Shown: one piece after another, positions 43,028 through 52,693 of the stretch
Layout: each line of letters begins with the position of its first letter
How positions within the stretch are numbered: position 1 is the first letter of the stretch
Assembly: GCF_900636825.1 (NCBI RefSeq)
Contig: NZ_LR134318.1
Coordinates: 5,627,501-5,691,500, forward strand
DNA from: Pseudomonas fluorescens
GTDB lineage: Bacteria; Pseudomonadota; Gammaproteobacteria; Pseudomonadales; Pseudomonadaceae
Reading direction: 5' to 3'
DNA: 64,000 bases
The notes under the pieces: generated by a model
Database searches by the model: none
Told to the model about the DNA's origin: nothing
Seen by the model: the letters and a program-made list of their open reading frames with translations, nothing else
Program-made: the position numbers and the translations under genes

Positions 43028-43810
43028 CTAAAGCAAAAAGCTCACACCCACGCACAACAGCAAAGCGGCGAACAGCCGTTTCAGCAAGCGCGGCGACAAC
43101 TTGTGCGCCAGGCGCGCGCCGAGACGGGCGAACACCATGCTGGTCAGGGCGATGCCCAGCAATGCCGGCAAATAAACAAAACCGAGACTATGGGCCGGCA
43201 ACAACGGATCGTGCCAGCCCAGAATCATGAAACTTGATGCGCTGGCCAGCGCAATCGGCAAGCCACACGCCGATGACGTAGCCACGGCCTGCTGCATCGG
43301 CACGCTGCGCCAGGTCAGGAACGGCACGGTCAGCGAACCGCCGCCGATGCCGAAAATCGCCGAGGCCCAGCCAATCACCGTGCCCGCAGCGGTCAGACCG
43401 AGCTTGCCCGGCACCGTTCGGCTGGCCTTGGGTTTGACGTCCAGCGCCAGTTGCACGGCGATCACCACGGCGAACACGCCGATGATTTTCTGCAGGTTCG
43501 GCCCCGAGATCGCTTCTGCGGTCAGCGCACCGAAACCGGCGCCGAGCAGAATCCCCACGGTCATCCAGCGAAAGATCGCCCAGCGCACCGCGCCGCGTTT
43601 GTGGTGCTCGCGAACAGCATTGATCGAGGTGAAAATGATCGTCGCCAGCGAGGTTCCCACCGCCAGATGCGTGAGGATCGTCTGATCGAAACCCTGCAAG
43701 GTAAAACTGAACACCAACACCGGGACGATGATAATTCCGCCGCCAACCCCGAACAGCCCGGCGAGCACGCCCGCACAGGCGCCGAGCGCCAGATAGAGCA
43801 GAAATTCCAT
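43028..43810 (-). CDS. TSUP (TauE/SafE) family permease
   Basis: This 260-residue membrane protein has about eight helices and two copies of the family motif (GLFGVGGGIIIVPVL near the N-terminus; AIFGIGGGSLTVPFL after the midpoint). TSUP proteins carry sulfonates, sulfite or related anions, but the substrate cannot be predicted here. I chose the start at 43810 because it opens the first helix; the longer frame upstream crosses the promoter region of the divergent gene. Confidence 0.87.
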   Translation of the reverse strand: MEFLLYLALGACAGVLAGLFGVGGGIIIVPVLVFSFTLQGFDQTILTHLAVGTSLATIIFTSINAVREHHKRGAVRWAIFRWMTVGILLGAGFGALTAEAISGPNLQKIIGVFAVVIAVQLALDVKPKASRTVPGKLGLTAAGTVIGWASAIFGIGGGSLTVPFLTWRSVPMQQAVATSSACGLPIALASASSFMILGWHDPLLPAHSLGFVYLPALLGIALTSMVFARLGARLAHKLSPRLLKRLFAALLLCVGVSFLL

Positions 43811-43939
43811 GACTGTCTCCCAGACGCATCCCCAAACTGGAGCGGCATGGTAACGGATGCATAGCCTTCTGCTCCACTGGCGATGGATGCACGGACGCCG
43901 GATGCGTAGAGTGAGCAAAAAACACACAAGGATCACCTT

Positions 43940-44686
43940 ATGTGCCTGATTGTTTTCGCCTGGCGCCCGGGCCATGCCCAGCCGCTGATCGTCGCGGCCA
44001 ACCGTGACGAGTTCTACGCCCGGCCCAGCCTGCCGCTGGCGCCATGGCCAGAGGCGCCGCATGTACATGCCGGACGTGATCTTGAAGCCGGGGGAACCTG
44101 GCTGGGGATTGGCGCCAATGGCCGTTTCGCCGCGCTGACCAATATCCGCGACCCGCAGCAGCCGCCGGCCACCAAATCCCGCGGCGAACTGGTGGCGCGG
44201 TTTCTCACGGGCGATGTGTCGATTGATGATTATTTGAGCGATGTGGTTGGCCGTGCTGCCGAGTACGCGGGATTCAATCTGCTGCTCGGCAATACTCACG
44301 AGCTGTGGCACTTCAATGCACGGGCGTCGGAGCCGGTGATGTTGCAGCCTGGGGTCTATGGGTTATCCAACGCCGGACTCGATACGCCTTGGCCGAAACT
44401 GCTCAAGGCCAAGGCTGCATTGAACGCGGTGCTGGACGATCCGCAGCCTGAGCGGCTGATGGCGTTGTTGAGTGATGCGCAGACCGCGCCGGAAGCCGAG
44501 CTGCCGGACACCGGGGTGGGGATGGCGACTGAGGCGCTGCTGTCGAGCGTATTCATCGCCAGCATGAGTTACGGGACGCGGGCGAGTACGGCGTTGATCG
44601 TGCAGGCGGACGGAACGCGGCGAATGGTGGAGCGCAGTTTTGGGCCGTATGGCGGGCATTTGGGCGAAGTTGAGATTTGCGTTTAA
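43940..44686 (+). CDS. NRDE-family (TANGO2-like) protein
   Basis: This 248-residue protein of the NRDE/TANGO2 family begins Met-Cys-Leu-Ile, with a likely N-terminal nucleophile Cys2 after Met removal. It carries the name-giving motif (AANRDEFYARP, about residues 21-31), followed by the conserved GGTWLGIGANGRFAALTNIR. Family members are Ntn-hydrolase-like; the bacterial role is unknown. An AAGGA ribosome binding site precedes the start. Confidence 0.88.
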   Translation: MCLIVFAWRPGHAQPLIVAANRDEFYARPSLPLAPWPEAPHVHAGRDLEAGGTWLGIGANGRFAALTNIRDPQQPPATKSRGELVARFLTGDVSIDDYLSDVVGRAAEYAGFNLLLGNTHELWHFNARASEPVMLQPGVYGLSNAGLDTPWPKLLKAKAALNAVLDDPQPERLMALLSDAQTAPEAELPDTGVGMATEALLSSVFIASMSYGTRASTALIVQADGTRRMVERSFGPYGGHLGEVEICV

Positions 44687-44693
44687 AAGCCTA

Positions 44694-44940
44694 CCCTCAC
44701 CCCAGCCCTCTCCCGGAGGGAGAGGGGGCCGACCGAAGTGTCCTGAGCCATGCACCGACCTGAAAGACCGAGTTGATTATGAATTCGGACAGCACTTTCA
44801 TTGCCGAGCTGATATGAAGTCGGACAACACTTCCATCGCCGAGTCGATTATGGATTCAGCAGCGCTCTTTCAGGTCGGCGTGGCTTCCGAGCAACCCCCA
44901 ATCAATCCCCTCTCCCTCCGGGAGAGGGCTAGGGTGAGGG
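44694..44940. repeat. Long inverted-repeat element with CCCTCACCCCAGCCCTCTCCC ends
   Basis: The left arm is at 44694-44714 and the right arm at 44920-44940, with one mismatch in 21. It is the second, longer member of the family at 31220-31377. The core contains three related lines around CGAGTTGATTATGAATTCGG and CGAGTCGATTATGGATTCAG. It fills the gap between the convergent NRDE and ptsP genes; I see no gene in it. Confidence 0.8.
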
Positions 44941-44951
44941 GCTTTTGATCT

Positions 44952-47231
44952 TTAGAGAGCCTTGGTGACCACCGGCGAATTCATCTTCGCCAGCCCGAGA
45001 TTCTTCAGCGCCAATTGCAGCGAGCTGTGGATAACTTGCGGGTTATCGATCTTCATCAGTTCAGCCAGCATCTCCTGCGCCTTGCTCAGATTGACCTGAC
45101 GCAACATCCATTTCACCTTCGGCAGGTTGGTGGCGTTCATCGACAGGCTGTCGAACCCCATCGCCATCAACAACACGGCTGCCGCCGGATCACCGGCCAT
45201 CTCGCCGCAGATACTCACCGGTTTGCCCTCGGCATGCGCATCACGGACAACGGTTTGCAGCGCTTGCAGCACCGCCGGGTGCAGGTAATCGTAAAGGTCG
45301 GCCACACGCGGGTTGTTACGGTCGACCGCCAGTAAATACTGGGTCAAGTCGTTAGAGCCGACCGAGAGAAAGTCGACCATCCGCGCCAGTTCCTTGGTCT
45401 GGTACACCGCCGCCGGGATCTCGATCATTACCCCGATCGGCGGCATCGGCACGTCGGTGCCTTCGTCGCGCACTTCGCCCCAGGCGCGGTGAATCAGGTG
45501 CAAGGCTTCTTCGAGTTCATGGGTGCCGGAGATCATCGGCAGCAGAATCCGCAGGTTGTTCAGGCCTTCGCTGGCCTTGAGCATCGCGCGAGTCTGCACC
45601 AGGAAGATTTCCGGGTGATCGAGGGTGACGCGGATGCCGCGCCAGCCGAGGAACGGGTTGTCTTCCTTGATCGGGAAGTACGACAGCGACTTGTCGCCGC
45701 CGATGTCGAGGCTGCGCATGGTCACCGGTTGCGGGTGGAACGCGGCGAGCTGTTCGCGGTAGATCGCCAGTTGTTCCTTCTCGCTCGGGAAGCGCTGGTT
45801 GATCATGAACGGCACTTCGGTGCGGTACAGGCCAACCCCTTCGGCACCGCGCTTCTGCGCCCGCGCCACATCGGCCAGCAGGCCGGTGTTGACCCACAGC
45901 GGCATGCGGTGGCCATCGAGGGTTACGCAGGGCAGATCGCGCAGGGTGTCGAGGCCCAGCGCCAGTTGTTTCTCTTCCTCGACGATTTCAGCGAATTGCT
46001 TGCGCAGCACTTCGCTCGGGTTGGTGTAGACCTCGCCGCGTGTACCGTCGACGATCATTTCGATACCGTCGACTTTGGCGTACGGCAGGTCCACCAGGCC
46101 CATCACCGTCGGAATGCCCATGGCACGAGCAAGGATCGCGACGTGCGAGTTACCCGAGCCGAGCACCGAAACCAGACCGACCAGCGTACCTTCCGGGACC
46201 TCGCCGAGCATCGCCGGCGTCAGTTCCTCGCTGACCAGAATGGTTTTTTCCGGGTAGACCAGGTTCTGCTGACGCTCTTCCTGCAGGTAGGCGAGCAGAC
46301 GACGGCCCAGATCCTTGACGTCCGACGCGCGCTCACGCAGGTAGGCGTCGTCCATCAATTCGAAGCGGTTGACGTGATCGGTGACCACCTGACGCAGCGC
46401 GCCCTGGGCCCACTGGCCGGTCTTGATCACGGTGGTGATTTCACTGCCCAGCGAGGCGTCGTCGAGCATCATCAGGTAGACGTCGAACAGCGCGCGCTCT
46501 TCCGGGCGCAACTGGGTCGCGAGCTTGGCGGACAATGCGCGCATATCGGCGCGCACGCCTTCGATGGCAGTCTTGAACAGCGCCAACTCGGCGTTGATGT
46601 CGGTGATGGTCTTGTCCGGCACCACGTCGAGATCGGCCGGCGGCAGCATGACCACGGCGGTACCGACGGCAGCACCTGGCGAACCCGGCACGCCGACGAA
46701 TTTGGCTTCCTGGATGCCCTTGCCCTGACGACCCAGACCGCGGATCGATCCGGTGGCCTCGGCGTGGGCGATAACGCCGGCGAGCTGCGCGCTCATGGTC
46801 ACGAGGAAGGCTTCTTCACCTTCGTCGAACTGGCGGCGTTCTTTCTGCTGGATGACCAACACGCCGACGACGCGGCGGTGGTGAATGATCGGGGCACCGA
46901 GAAACGAGGCATAACGCTCTTCACCGGTTTCGGCAAAATAGCGGTAGCGCGGGTGAACCGAGGCGTTTTCCAGGTTCAGGGGTTCTTCACGCGTGCCGAC
47001 CAGACCGACCAGACCTTCGTTGGGTGCCATGCTGACCTTGCCGATCGAGCGCTTGTTCAAGCCCTCGGTGGCCATCAGGACGAAGCGGTTGGTCTCGGGA
47101 TCAAGCAGGTAGACCGAGCAGACCTGGCTGCCCATGGCCTCTTTGACGCGCAACACAATAATCCCCAACGCCGCCTTGAGATCCTTGGCGGAGTTAACTT
47201 CCTGGACGATCTTGCGCAGCGTATTGAGCAT
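44952..47231 (-). CDS. ptsP: Phosphoenolpyruvate-protein phosphotransferase PtsP (EI-Ntr)
   Basis: PtsP is enzyme I of the nitrogen phosphotransferase system and passes phosphate from PEP to NPr. The 759-residue protein has an N-terminal GAF domain (about residues 1-150), a linker, the swivelling phosphohistidine domain with the active His in GSGNSHVAILARAMG (near residue 359), and the C-terminal PEP-binding TIM barrel (GVMIEIPAAV; SVGSNDLTQY). It is cotranscribed with rppH, 22 bases upstream, as in other gammaproteobacteria. Confidence 0.97.
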   Translation of the reverse strand: MLNTLRKIVQEVNSAKDLKAALGIIVLRVKEAMGSQVCSVYLLDPETNRFVLMATEGLNKRSIGKVSMAPNEGLVGLVGTREEPLNLENASVHPRYRYFAETGEERYASFLGAPIIHHRRVVGVLVIQQKERRQFDEGEEAFLVTMSAQLAGVIAHAEATGSIRGLGRQGKGIQEAKFVGVPGSPGAAVGTAVVMLPPADLDVVPDKTITDINAELALFKTAIEGVRADMRALSAKLATQLRPEERALFDVYLMMLDDASLGSEITTVIKTGQWAQGALRQVVTDHVNRFELMDDAYLRERASDVKDLGRRLLAYLQEERQQNLVYPEKTILVSEELTPAMLGEVPEGTLVGLVSVLGSGNSHVAILARAMGIPTVMGLVDLPYAKVDGIEMIVDGTRGEVYTNPSEVLRKQFAEIVEEEKQLALGLDTLRDLPCVTLDGHRMPLWVNTGLLADVARAQKRGAEGVGLYRTEVPFMINQRFPSEKEQLAIYREQLAAFHPQPVTMRSLDIGGDKSLSYFPIKEDNPFLGWRGIRVTLDHPEIFLVQTRAMLKASEGLNNLRILLPMISGTHELEEALHLIHRAWGEVRDEGTDVPMPPIGVMIEIPAAVYQTKELARMVDFLSVGSNDLTQYLLAVDRNNPRVADLYDYLHPAVLQALQTVVRDAHAEGKPVSICGEMAGDPAAAVLLMAMGFDSLSMNATNLPKVKWMLRQVNLSKAQEMLAELMKIDNPQVIHSSLQLALKNLGLAKMNSPVVTKAL

Positions 47232-47253
47232 GGCTCGGGGTCGAACTCCGTCG

Positions 47254-47733
47254 TCAGTCGCGCGCTAAAAGGCGCGGGGCAAGCTCTTTGAGAGCGCGTC
47301 GATACACCTCGCGCTTGAATGTCACCACCTGGCCCAACGGATACCAATAGCTGACCCAGCGCCAGCCATCGAACTCCGGTTTACCGGTCAAATCCATCCG
47401 CACCCGCTGCTCGTTGGAGATCAGGCGCAGGAGAAACCATTTCTGTTTCTGGCCGATGCACAGCGGTTGGCTGTGGGTGCGCACCAGACGTTGCGGCAAA
47501 CGATAGCGCAACCAGCCTCGAGTGCAGGCCAGTATTTCAACATCTTCACGTTCCAGGCCAACTTCTTCGTTCAGCTCGCGGTACAAGGCGTCTTCCGGCG
47601 TCTCCTCAGGGTTGATTCCCCCTTGCGGAAACTGCCAGGCATCCTGATTGATACGGCGAGCCCATAGCACCTGGCCGGCGTCATTCGTCAGAATGATCCC
47701 GACATTGGGACGGAAACCATCGGGGTCGATCAC
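47254..47733 (-). CDS. rppH: RNA 5'-pyrophosphohydrolase
   Basis: RppH removes pyrophosphate from mRNA 5' ends and so starts degradation. The Nudix box is intact ([24 protein letters not shown] region, about residues 38-61). The protein is 159 residues when started at the GTG at 47733, which gives the usual [10 protein letters not shown] N-terminus; a longer frame to 47793 adds unlikely residues. It is first in the rppH-ptsP operon. Confidence 0.95.
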
Positions 47734-47876
47734 GGCAACAACCTCGCAAACGCATGTCGCCGCATTGTTCCACAAAGCTTGATAAGGCGGCAACGAAGGT
47801 TCCTACCTTATGTGCACTCTTGTGAAAAGACCGTATTCTTGTCGCCTTTTTACTGACTTTTCAGCGGGTAACTGCA

Positions 47877-48533
47877 ATGCGCCTGGCTCTATTCGATTTG
47901 GACAACACCCTTCTGGGCGGCGACAGCGATCACGCTTGGGGCGACTACCTGTGCGAGCGCGGCTTCCTCGACCCGATCGCCTACAAGACGCGCAACGACG
48001 AGTTCTATCAGGATTACCTGGCCGGCAAACTGGATAACGCCGCCTACCTGAATTTCTGTCTGGAAATTCTGGGTCGCACTGAAATGGCCGTGCTAGACGC
48101 CTGGCACAGCGATTACATGCGCGATTGCATCGAGCCGATCGTTCTGCCGCAAGCGCTGGAACTGCTGAAAAAACATCGCGACGCCGGCGACAAACTGGTG
48201 ATCATCACTGCGACCAACCGCTTCGTGACGGCGCCGATTGCTGCGCGCCTGGGCGTGGAAACGCTGATTGCCACCGAGTGCGAAATGGTCGATGGCCGTT
48301 ACAGCGGCCGCAGCACTGACATTCCGTGCTTTCGTGAAGGCAAGGTGACGCGTTTGAATCGTTGGCTGGAAGAGACCGGGTATTCGTTGGATGACAGCTA
48401 TTTCTATAGCGACTCGATGAATGACTTGCCGTTGCTGGAGCAAGTGGCGAATCCGGTGGCGGTTGATCCGGATCCGAATCTGCGTGCTGAGGCCGAGAAG
48501 CGCGGCTGGCCGGTGATTTCGTTGCGCGGCTGA
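47877..48533 (+). CDS. HAD-IB family phosphatase (SerB-like)
   Basis: This 218-residue HAD phosphatase has motif I FDLDNTLL (Asp7 and Asp9), motif II ITATNRF, and motif III/IV Lys and DSMNDLPLL. The helical cap places it in subfamily IB with phosphoserine phosphatases. Proteins of this type next to rppH are variously named histidinol-phosphatase or phosphoserine-phosphatase-like; the substrate is not certain. It is divergent from rppH. Confidence 0.87.
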   Translation: MRLALFDLDNTLLGGDSDHAWGDYLCERGFLDPIAYKTRNDEFYQDYLAGKLDNAAYLNFCLEILGRTEMAVLDAWHSDYMRDCIEPIVLPQALELLKKHRDAGDKLVIITATNRFVTAPIAARLGVETLIATECEMVDGRYSGRSTDIPCFREGKVTRLNRWLEETGYSLDDSYFYSDSMNDLPLLEQVANPVAVDPDPNLRAEAEKRGWPVISLRG

Positions 48534-48619
48534 AGATCAAAAGATCGCAGCCTTCGGCAGCTCCTACAGGTTCGGTGTCAGACCACACTTGTAGGAGCTG
48601 CCGCAGGCTGCGATCTTTT
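48534..48619. repeat. REPIN (GTAGGAGCTGCCGCAGGCTGCGATC family)
   Basis: Inverted arms AGATCAAAAGATCGCAGCC and GTAGGAGCTGCCGCAGGCTG lie between two convergent genes, starting directly at the HAD gene stop. Confidence 0.9.
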
Positions 48620-48623
48620 CGCT

Positions 48624-49049
48624 TCACACCGGTTTGGCGCCCATCAACCCGGCAATCGCGACAAAACACACGAAACTGAACAACGCCAAGGCAAAACTGA
48701 ACTTGCCGACCCCGCCCGGCGCCTTGCGCAACCGATTCAAACGCACCAGCAACCAGAACCACGCCAACGCCGCCACGGTATACAGCACGCTCGACGCCAG
48801 AATCCAAGTCTGCCCCAGCGGCCAGCCGACGAGATGAACCATCCACCAGCCGGTAAACGGCATGCTCAACAGCGCCAGGCCCATCAGCAGCCACACGAAC
48901 ACTCGTGGCTGCTGCAACGTGCGGCTGCCCGCCGTCGCATCACCCTTGCGTTTTGCCAGAAAAACCCAAACGCCCAGCCCCAGCGCGCTGGCCAGCAAGA
49001 CCACGGTTGCGATCACATGCGCCATTTTCAGGGCCGTTAACGTTTCCAT
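48624..49049 (-). CDS. Small four-helix inner-membrane protein (DUF2269-like)
   Basis: This 141-residue protein has four predicted membrane helices (about residues 8-30, 47-68, 76-98 and 112-135) and resembles DUF2269-type integral membrane proteins. No catalytic motif is visible. I prefer the ATG at 49049 over a TTG six bases upstream. It lies 39 bases downstream of ilvA on the same strand and may share its transcript. Function unknown. Confidence 0.78.
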   Translation of the reverse strand: METLTALKMAHVIATVVLLASALGLGVWVFLAKRKGDATAGSRTLQQPRVFVWLLMGLALLSMPFTGWWMVHLVGWPLGQTWILASSVLYTVAALAWFWLLVRLNRLRKAPGGVGKFSFALALFSFVCFVAIAGLMGAKPV

Positions 49050-49088
49050 TGTCAAAATTCCTTATGGCTTGCCCATTAGCGTAGCCCC

Positions 49089-50603
49089 TCAGCCCAGAAA
49101 CAGCTGATACGCCGGGTTCTCGCTTTCATCCCAGTATGGATAGCCGATTTCCTCGAGCGCCGCCGGGACCAGATGACGTTCGTCGTGCGGCACCTGCAGG
49201 CCCGCGACCACGCGACCATCGGCAGCGCCGTGGTTGCGGTAGTGGAACATCGAGATATTCCAGCGCCCACCGAGCTTGGTCAGGAAGTTGAACAACGCGC
49301 CCGGGCGCTCGGGGAATTCGAAGCGAAACACCACTTCATCAATGACGTGCGCCGCATGGCCGCCGACCATGTGGCGGATGTGCAGCTTGGCCAGTTCGTT
49401 GTCGGTCAGGTCGATGACCGGGAAGCCCTGCTCGATCAGACTCGCCAGCAGTGCGCTGCGCGGATCGTTTTCCGGGTGGGTCTGTACGCCAACGAAGATG
49501 TGCGCTTCGCTGCCGGTGTTGTAGCGGTAGTTGAATTCGGTGATCTGGCGTTTGCCGACCGCTTCGCAGAACGCCTTGAAGCTGCCTGCCTTCTCGGGGA
49601 TGGTCACGGCGATGATCGCTTCGCGGCCCTCGCCCAGCTCGGCGCGCTCGGCGACGTGACGCAAACGGTCGAAGTTGACGTTGGCGCCGGAGTCGATGGC
49701 GACAAAGGTCTGGCCGCTGACACCGCGCTGTTCTACGTATTTCTTGATCCCGGCCACGCCCAACGCGCCGGCAGGCTCGGTGATCGAGCGGGTATCGTCG
49801 TAGATGTCCTTGATCGCCGCGCAGATTTCGTCAGTGCTGACGGTGATCACTTCATCGACGTAATCCTTGCAGATGTCAAATGTGTGCTGGCCGATCTGCG
49901 CCACTGCCACGCCGTCAGCGAAGATGCCCACGGTCGGCAGGACCACGCGCTCGCCTGCTGCCATGGCCGCTTGCAGACAATTGGAGTCGTCCGGCTCGAC
50001 GCCGATGACTTTGATGTCCGGACGCAGGTATTTCACATACGCCGCGATCCCGGCGATCAGACCACCGCCACCGACCGGGACGAAAATCGCGTCCAGCGGC
50101 TGCGGGTGCTGGCGCAGAATTTCCATGGCCACGGTGCCCTGCCCGGCAATGGTGTGCGGATCGTCGTACGGGTGGATATAGACGTAGCCTTTTTCATCGA
50201 CCAGTTTCAGCGAGTAGGCCAAAGCCTCCGGAAACGAATCACCGTGCAGCACTACTTTGCCGCCGCGCGAACGCACACCTTCGACTTTGATCTCGGGAGT
50301 GGTCTTGGGCATGACGATGGTGGCTTTGACGCCCAACACTTTCGCCGCCAGAGCCAGACCCTGCGCATGGTTGCCCGCCGACGCGGTGACCACGCCACGG
50401 GCGCGCTCTTCTTCGCTCAGCTGAGTCAGCTTGTTGTAGGCGCCGCGAATCTTGAACGAGAACACCGGCTGCAAGTCTTCGCGCTTGAGCCAGATGTCAT
50501 TGCCCAGCCGCTCGGAGAGCTGGCGAGCGTTCTGTAGCGGGGTTTCTACGGCAACGTCATAAACGCGCGAGGTGAGGATCTTTTTGACGTACTGTTCGAG
50601 CAT
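49089..50603 (-). CDS. ilvA: Biosynthetic threonine ammonia-lyase
   Basis: IlvA converts threonine to 2-oxobutyrate, the first step of isoleucine synthesis. The 504-residue protein has the PLP lysine in FSFKIRGAYNK (near residue 58), the phosphate loop PVGGGGLIAGIA, and two C-terminal ACT-like regulatory domains for isoleucine feedback. The start at 50603 (Met-Leu-Glu-Gln-Tyr) gives the standard length. It is divergent from rpiA. Confidence 0.97.
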   Translation of the reverse strand: MLEQYVKKILTSRVYDVAVETPLQNARQLSERLGNDIWLKREDLQPVFSFKIRGAYNKLTQLSEEERARGVVTASAGNHAQGLALAAKVLGVKATIVMPKTTPEIKVEGVRSRGGKVVLHGDSFPEALAYSLKLVDEKGYVYIHPYDDPHTIAGQGTVAMEILRQHPQPLDAIFVPVGGGGLIAGIAAYVKYLRPDIKVIGVEPDDSNCLQAAMAAGERVVLPTVGIFADGVAVAQIGQHTFDICKDYVDEVITVSTDEICAAIKDIYDDTRSITEPAGALGVAGIKKYVEQRGVSGQTFVAIDSGANVNFDRLRHVAERAELGEGREAIIAVTIPEKAGSFKAFCEAVGKRQITEFNYRYNTGSEAHIFVGVQTHPENDPRSALLASLIEQGFPVIDLTDNELAKLHIRHMVGGHAAHVIDEVVFRFEFPERPGALFNFLTKLGGRWNISMFHYRNHGAADGRVVAGLQVPHDERHLVPAALEEIGYPYWDESENPAYQLFLG

Positions 50604-50698
50604 CGGAAGCATCACTGAGCGGGTTGGGCAGGGCCAAGGAGTCTAACCCGGCTTTTGCCCGGGCGACCACACGAATACAGAGGTTTTAGCCGCGTCGT

Positions 50699-50780
50699 AA
50701 AAGATCGCAGCCTTCGGCAGCTCCTACAGGATGCATGCGATTCCAGTAGGAGCTGCCGCAGGCTGCGATCCTTTGATCTG
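50699..50780. repeat. REPIN (GTAGGAGCTGCCGCAGGCTGCGATC family)
   Basis: Inverted arms AAGATCGCAGCCTTCGGCAG and GTAGGAGCTGCCGCAGGCTG (the latter preceded by CCA) lie in the gap between divergent ilvA and rpiA. This is unusual because most copies here follow gene ends, and promoters must fit around it. Confidence 0.88.
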
Positions 50781-50860
50781 CCAATAGGACAATGACCTTC
50801 ACGAACGCGGGGCCTATAATGCCGGCCTTTCGTTCCCCTCTTCGGCACTTCGGAGCCCGC

Positions 50861-51535
50861 ATGACTCAGGATCAACTCAAACAGGCAGTGGCCCAGGCCG
50901 CCGTCGACTTCATCCTGCCGAAACTCGACGACAAGAGCATCGTCGGCGTCGGCACCGGCTCCACCGCCAACTGCTTCATCGATGCCCTGGCCCAGCACAA
51001 GGGCGCCTTCGATGGCGCGGTTGCCAGCTCCGAAGCCACCGCTGCGCGCCTCAAGGGCCACGGTATTCCGGTCTATGAACTGAACACCGTGAGCGATCTG
51101 GAGTTCTACGTCGACGGCGCCGATGAAAGCGACGCGCACCTGAACCTGATCAAGGGCGGCGGCGCAGCCCTGACCCGCGAAAAGATCGTCGCCGCCGTGG
51201 CCAAGACCTTCATCTGCATCGCCGACGCCAGCAAACTGGTGCCAGTGCTCGGCGAATTCCCGCTGCCGGTCGAAGTGATCCCGATGGCCCGCAGCCACGT
51301 CGCTCGCCAACTGGTGAAACTGGGCGGCGACCCGGTTTATCGCGAAGGCGTACTGACCGACAACGGCAACATCATCCTCGATGTGTTCAACCTGCAGATC
51401 ACCAACCCAGTAGAACTGGAAGCGCAGATCAATGCGATTGTCGGCGTGGTCACCAACGGCTTGTTCGCCGCGCGTCCTGCGGATCTGTTGTTGCTGGGGA
51501 CCAGCGAAGGCGTGAAAACTCTCAAGGCTGAGTAG
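50861..51535 (+). CDS. rpiA: Ribose-5-phosphate isomerase A
   Basis: RpiA interconverts ribose-5-phosphate and ribulose-5-phosphate in the pentose phosphate pathway. The 224-residue protein shows VGVGTGSTANCFIDAL (about residues 28-43), DGADESDAHLNLIKGGGAALTREK with the catalytic residues, and a typical C-terminus. The start at 50861 opens Met-Thr-Gln-Asp-Gln-Leu-Lys-Gln, the conserved N-terminus. Confidence 0.98.
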   Translation: MTQDQLKQAVAQAAVDFILPKLDDKSIVGVGTGSTANCFIDALAQHKGAFDGAVASSEATAARLKGHGIPVYELNTVSDLEFYVDGADESDAHLNLIKGGGAALTREKIVAAVAKTFICIADASKLVPVLGEFPLPVEVIPMARSHVARQLVKLGGDPVYREGVLTDNGNIILDVFNLQITNPVELEAQINAIVGVVTNGLFAARPADLLLLGTSEGVKTLKAE

Positions 51536-51570
51536 CCAGACTGCCCACAATTATGGGCAGACGAATAAAC

Positions 51571-51662
51571 CTGTGGGAGCGAGCCTGCTCGCGAAAGCGC
51601 CCGTTCAGCCAACATCTTCACCGGCTGACACGACGCCTTCGCGAGCAGGCTCGCTCCCACAG
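51571..51662. repeat. REPIN (TGTGGGAGCGAGCCTGCTCGCG family)
   Basis: Perfect inverted arms CTGTGGGAGCGAGCCTGCTC and GAGCAGGCTCGCTCCCACAG are separated by about 50 bases containing a weaker palindrome. It lies between the convergent rpiA and SdiA-regulated-domain genes. Confidence 0.92.
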
Positions 51663-51678
51663 TGTTTTGTGGTCTGAG

Positions 51679-52638
51679 TTAAGGCTGTGCAGGTTTTTTG
51701 AAGACGTAGAACAGATTCGGTTCGCTCACCAGATACAGCGCGCCATCATCATCCATCGCAATCCCTTCTGCCTGCGGCACGGTCTTTTTCAAGCCTTGGC
51801 GGCCGCCACTGATAGACATCGTGCTCAACGGGCGACCGTTGACATCCAGCTCCAGAATCAACCGCGACTCATCCGACAGCGCCAGCAAATGCCCACTGCG
51901 CTCGTCGTATTGCAGGCTCGACAAATCTCGCACGAACATGCCGGCATCGCGTTTGGGGTTATTGATTACGTGTACCGCGTAGGACTTCTCCGGGTTGAAG
52001 TGTGGAAAACCATGCACTTCGTAAATCAGCATCGGGTCACGTTCTTTCGCGACAAACAGACGCTTGCCGACCGAGTCATAGGCCAAGCCTTCGAAACCCT
52101 TGTTGCCGCTCATGTGCACGCCCAGCGTCATCTGCTCTGCATCGTCGGCGTCAAGAAAAGTGGTGTCGGCTTCCAGATGAATTTTTATCAGGCGCTGCTG
52201 ACTCTCATCGGTGATGACGTAGGTGTCGGCGCTGATGAACTCGACGGCCTCCGGATCGCCGAAGCCGATCAGGGCAATGCGTCGCAGGATCTTGCCCTCC
52301 AGTGACAGCTCGACCAGTTCGGCATTCTTGTTGGTTACGGTGAACAGGCTTTTGCGCACCGGATCAAAGGTCAGCGCCGAGACATCGTCGTCCAGCCCTT
52401 CGATGACTCGCGCTTCGATTTGCACTTGATACCGGTCAAGCGCAATGGATTCACTGCTCTGCGGTTGCCACAGCGTATGCAGATTGAACCAGGCCCGCTC
52501 GAACAGACGCATGTATTGGCCGATCGCAAGCAATGCGATCAAAGCGATCATCGACAGCAGGATAAACAGAGGCTTGGGACGGGCAAGTCGGCGCATGCGG
52601 GCGGGCTCGGAAATCAAAACAGGCGGATGAAATATCAC
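51679..52638 (-). CDS. SdiA-regulated-domain exported protein, paralogue 1
   Basis: This 319-residue protein has an N-terminal membrane anchor (about residues 27-48) and a beta-propeller-like SdiA-regulated domain (about 65-315), with repeated blades such as DDVSALTFDPVRKSLFTVTNK and EGIAMDDDGALYLVSEPNLFYVF. It is probably periplasmic and membrane-tethered. A clear paralogue lies immediately upstream. Members of this family have no agreed function. Confidence 0.82.
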   Translation of the reverse strand: MIFHPPVLISEPARMRRLARPKPLFILLSMIALIALLAIGQYMRLFERAWFNLHTLWQPQSSESIALDRYQVQIEARVIEGLDDDVSALTFDPVRKSLFTVTNKNAELVELSLEGKILRRIALIGFGDPEAVEFISADTYVITDESQQRLIKIHLEADTTFLDADDAEQMTLGVHMSGNKGFEGLAYDSVGKRLFVAKERDPMLIYEVHGFPHFNPEKSYAVHVINNPKRDAGMFVRDLSSLQYDERSGHLLALSDESRLILELDVNGRPLSTMSISGGRQGLKKTVPQAEGIAMDDDGALYLVSEPNLFYVFKKPAQP

Positions 52639-52693
52639 GCCCGTCTGAACTGAAGCTTAATGGCCACTTGCCTCAAACTACAACATCTGCTCA

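Noticed and set aside
45489..47291. A 600-codon frame opposite ptsP
   Set aside because: Antisense shadow: the composition is unlike protein families, and ptsP on the other strand is unmistakable.
49173..50537. A 454-codon frame opposite ilvA
   Set aside because: Antisense shadow of ilvA, which has complete PLP and ACT features.
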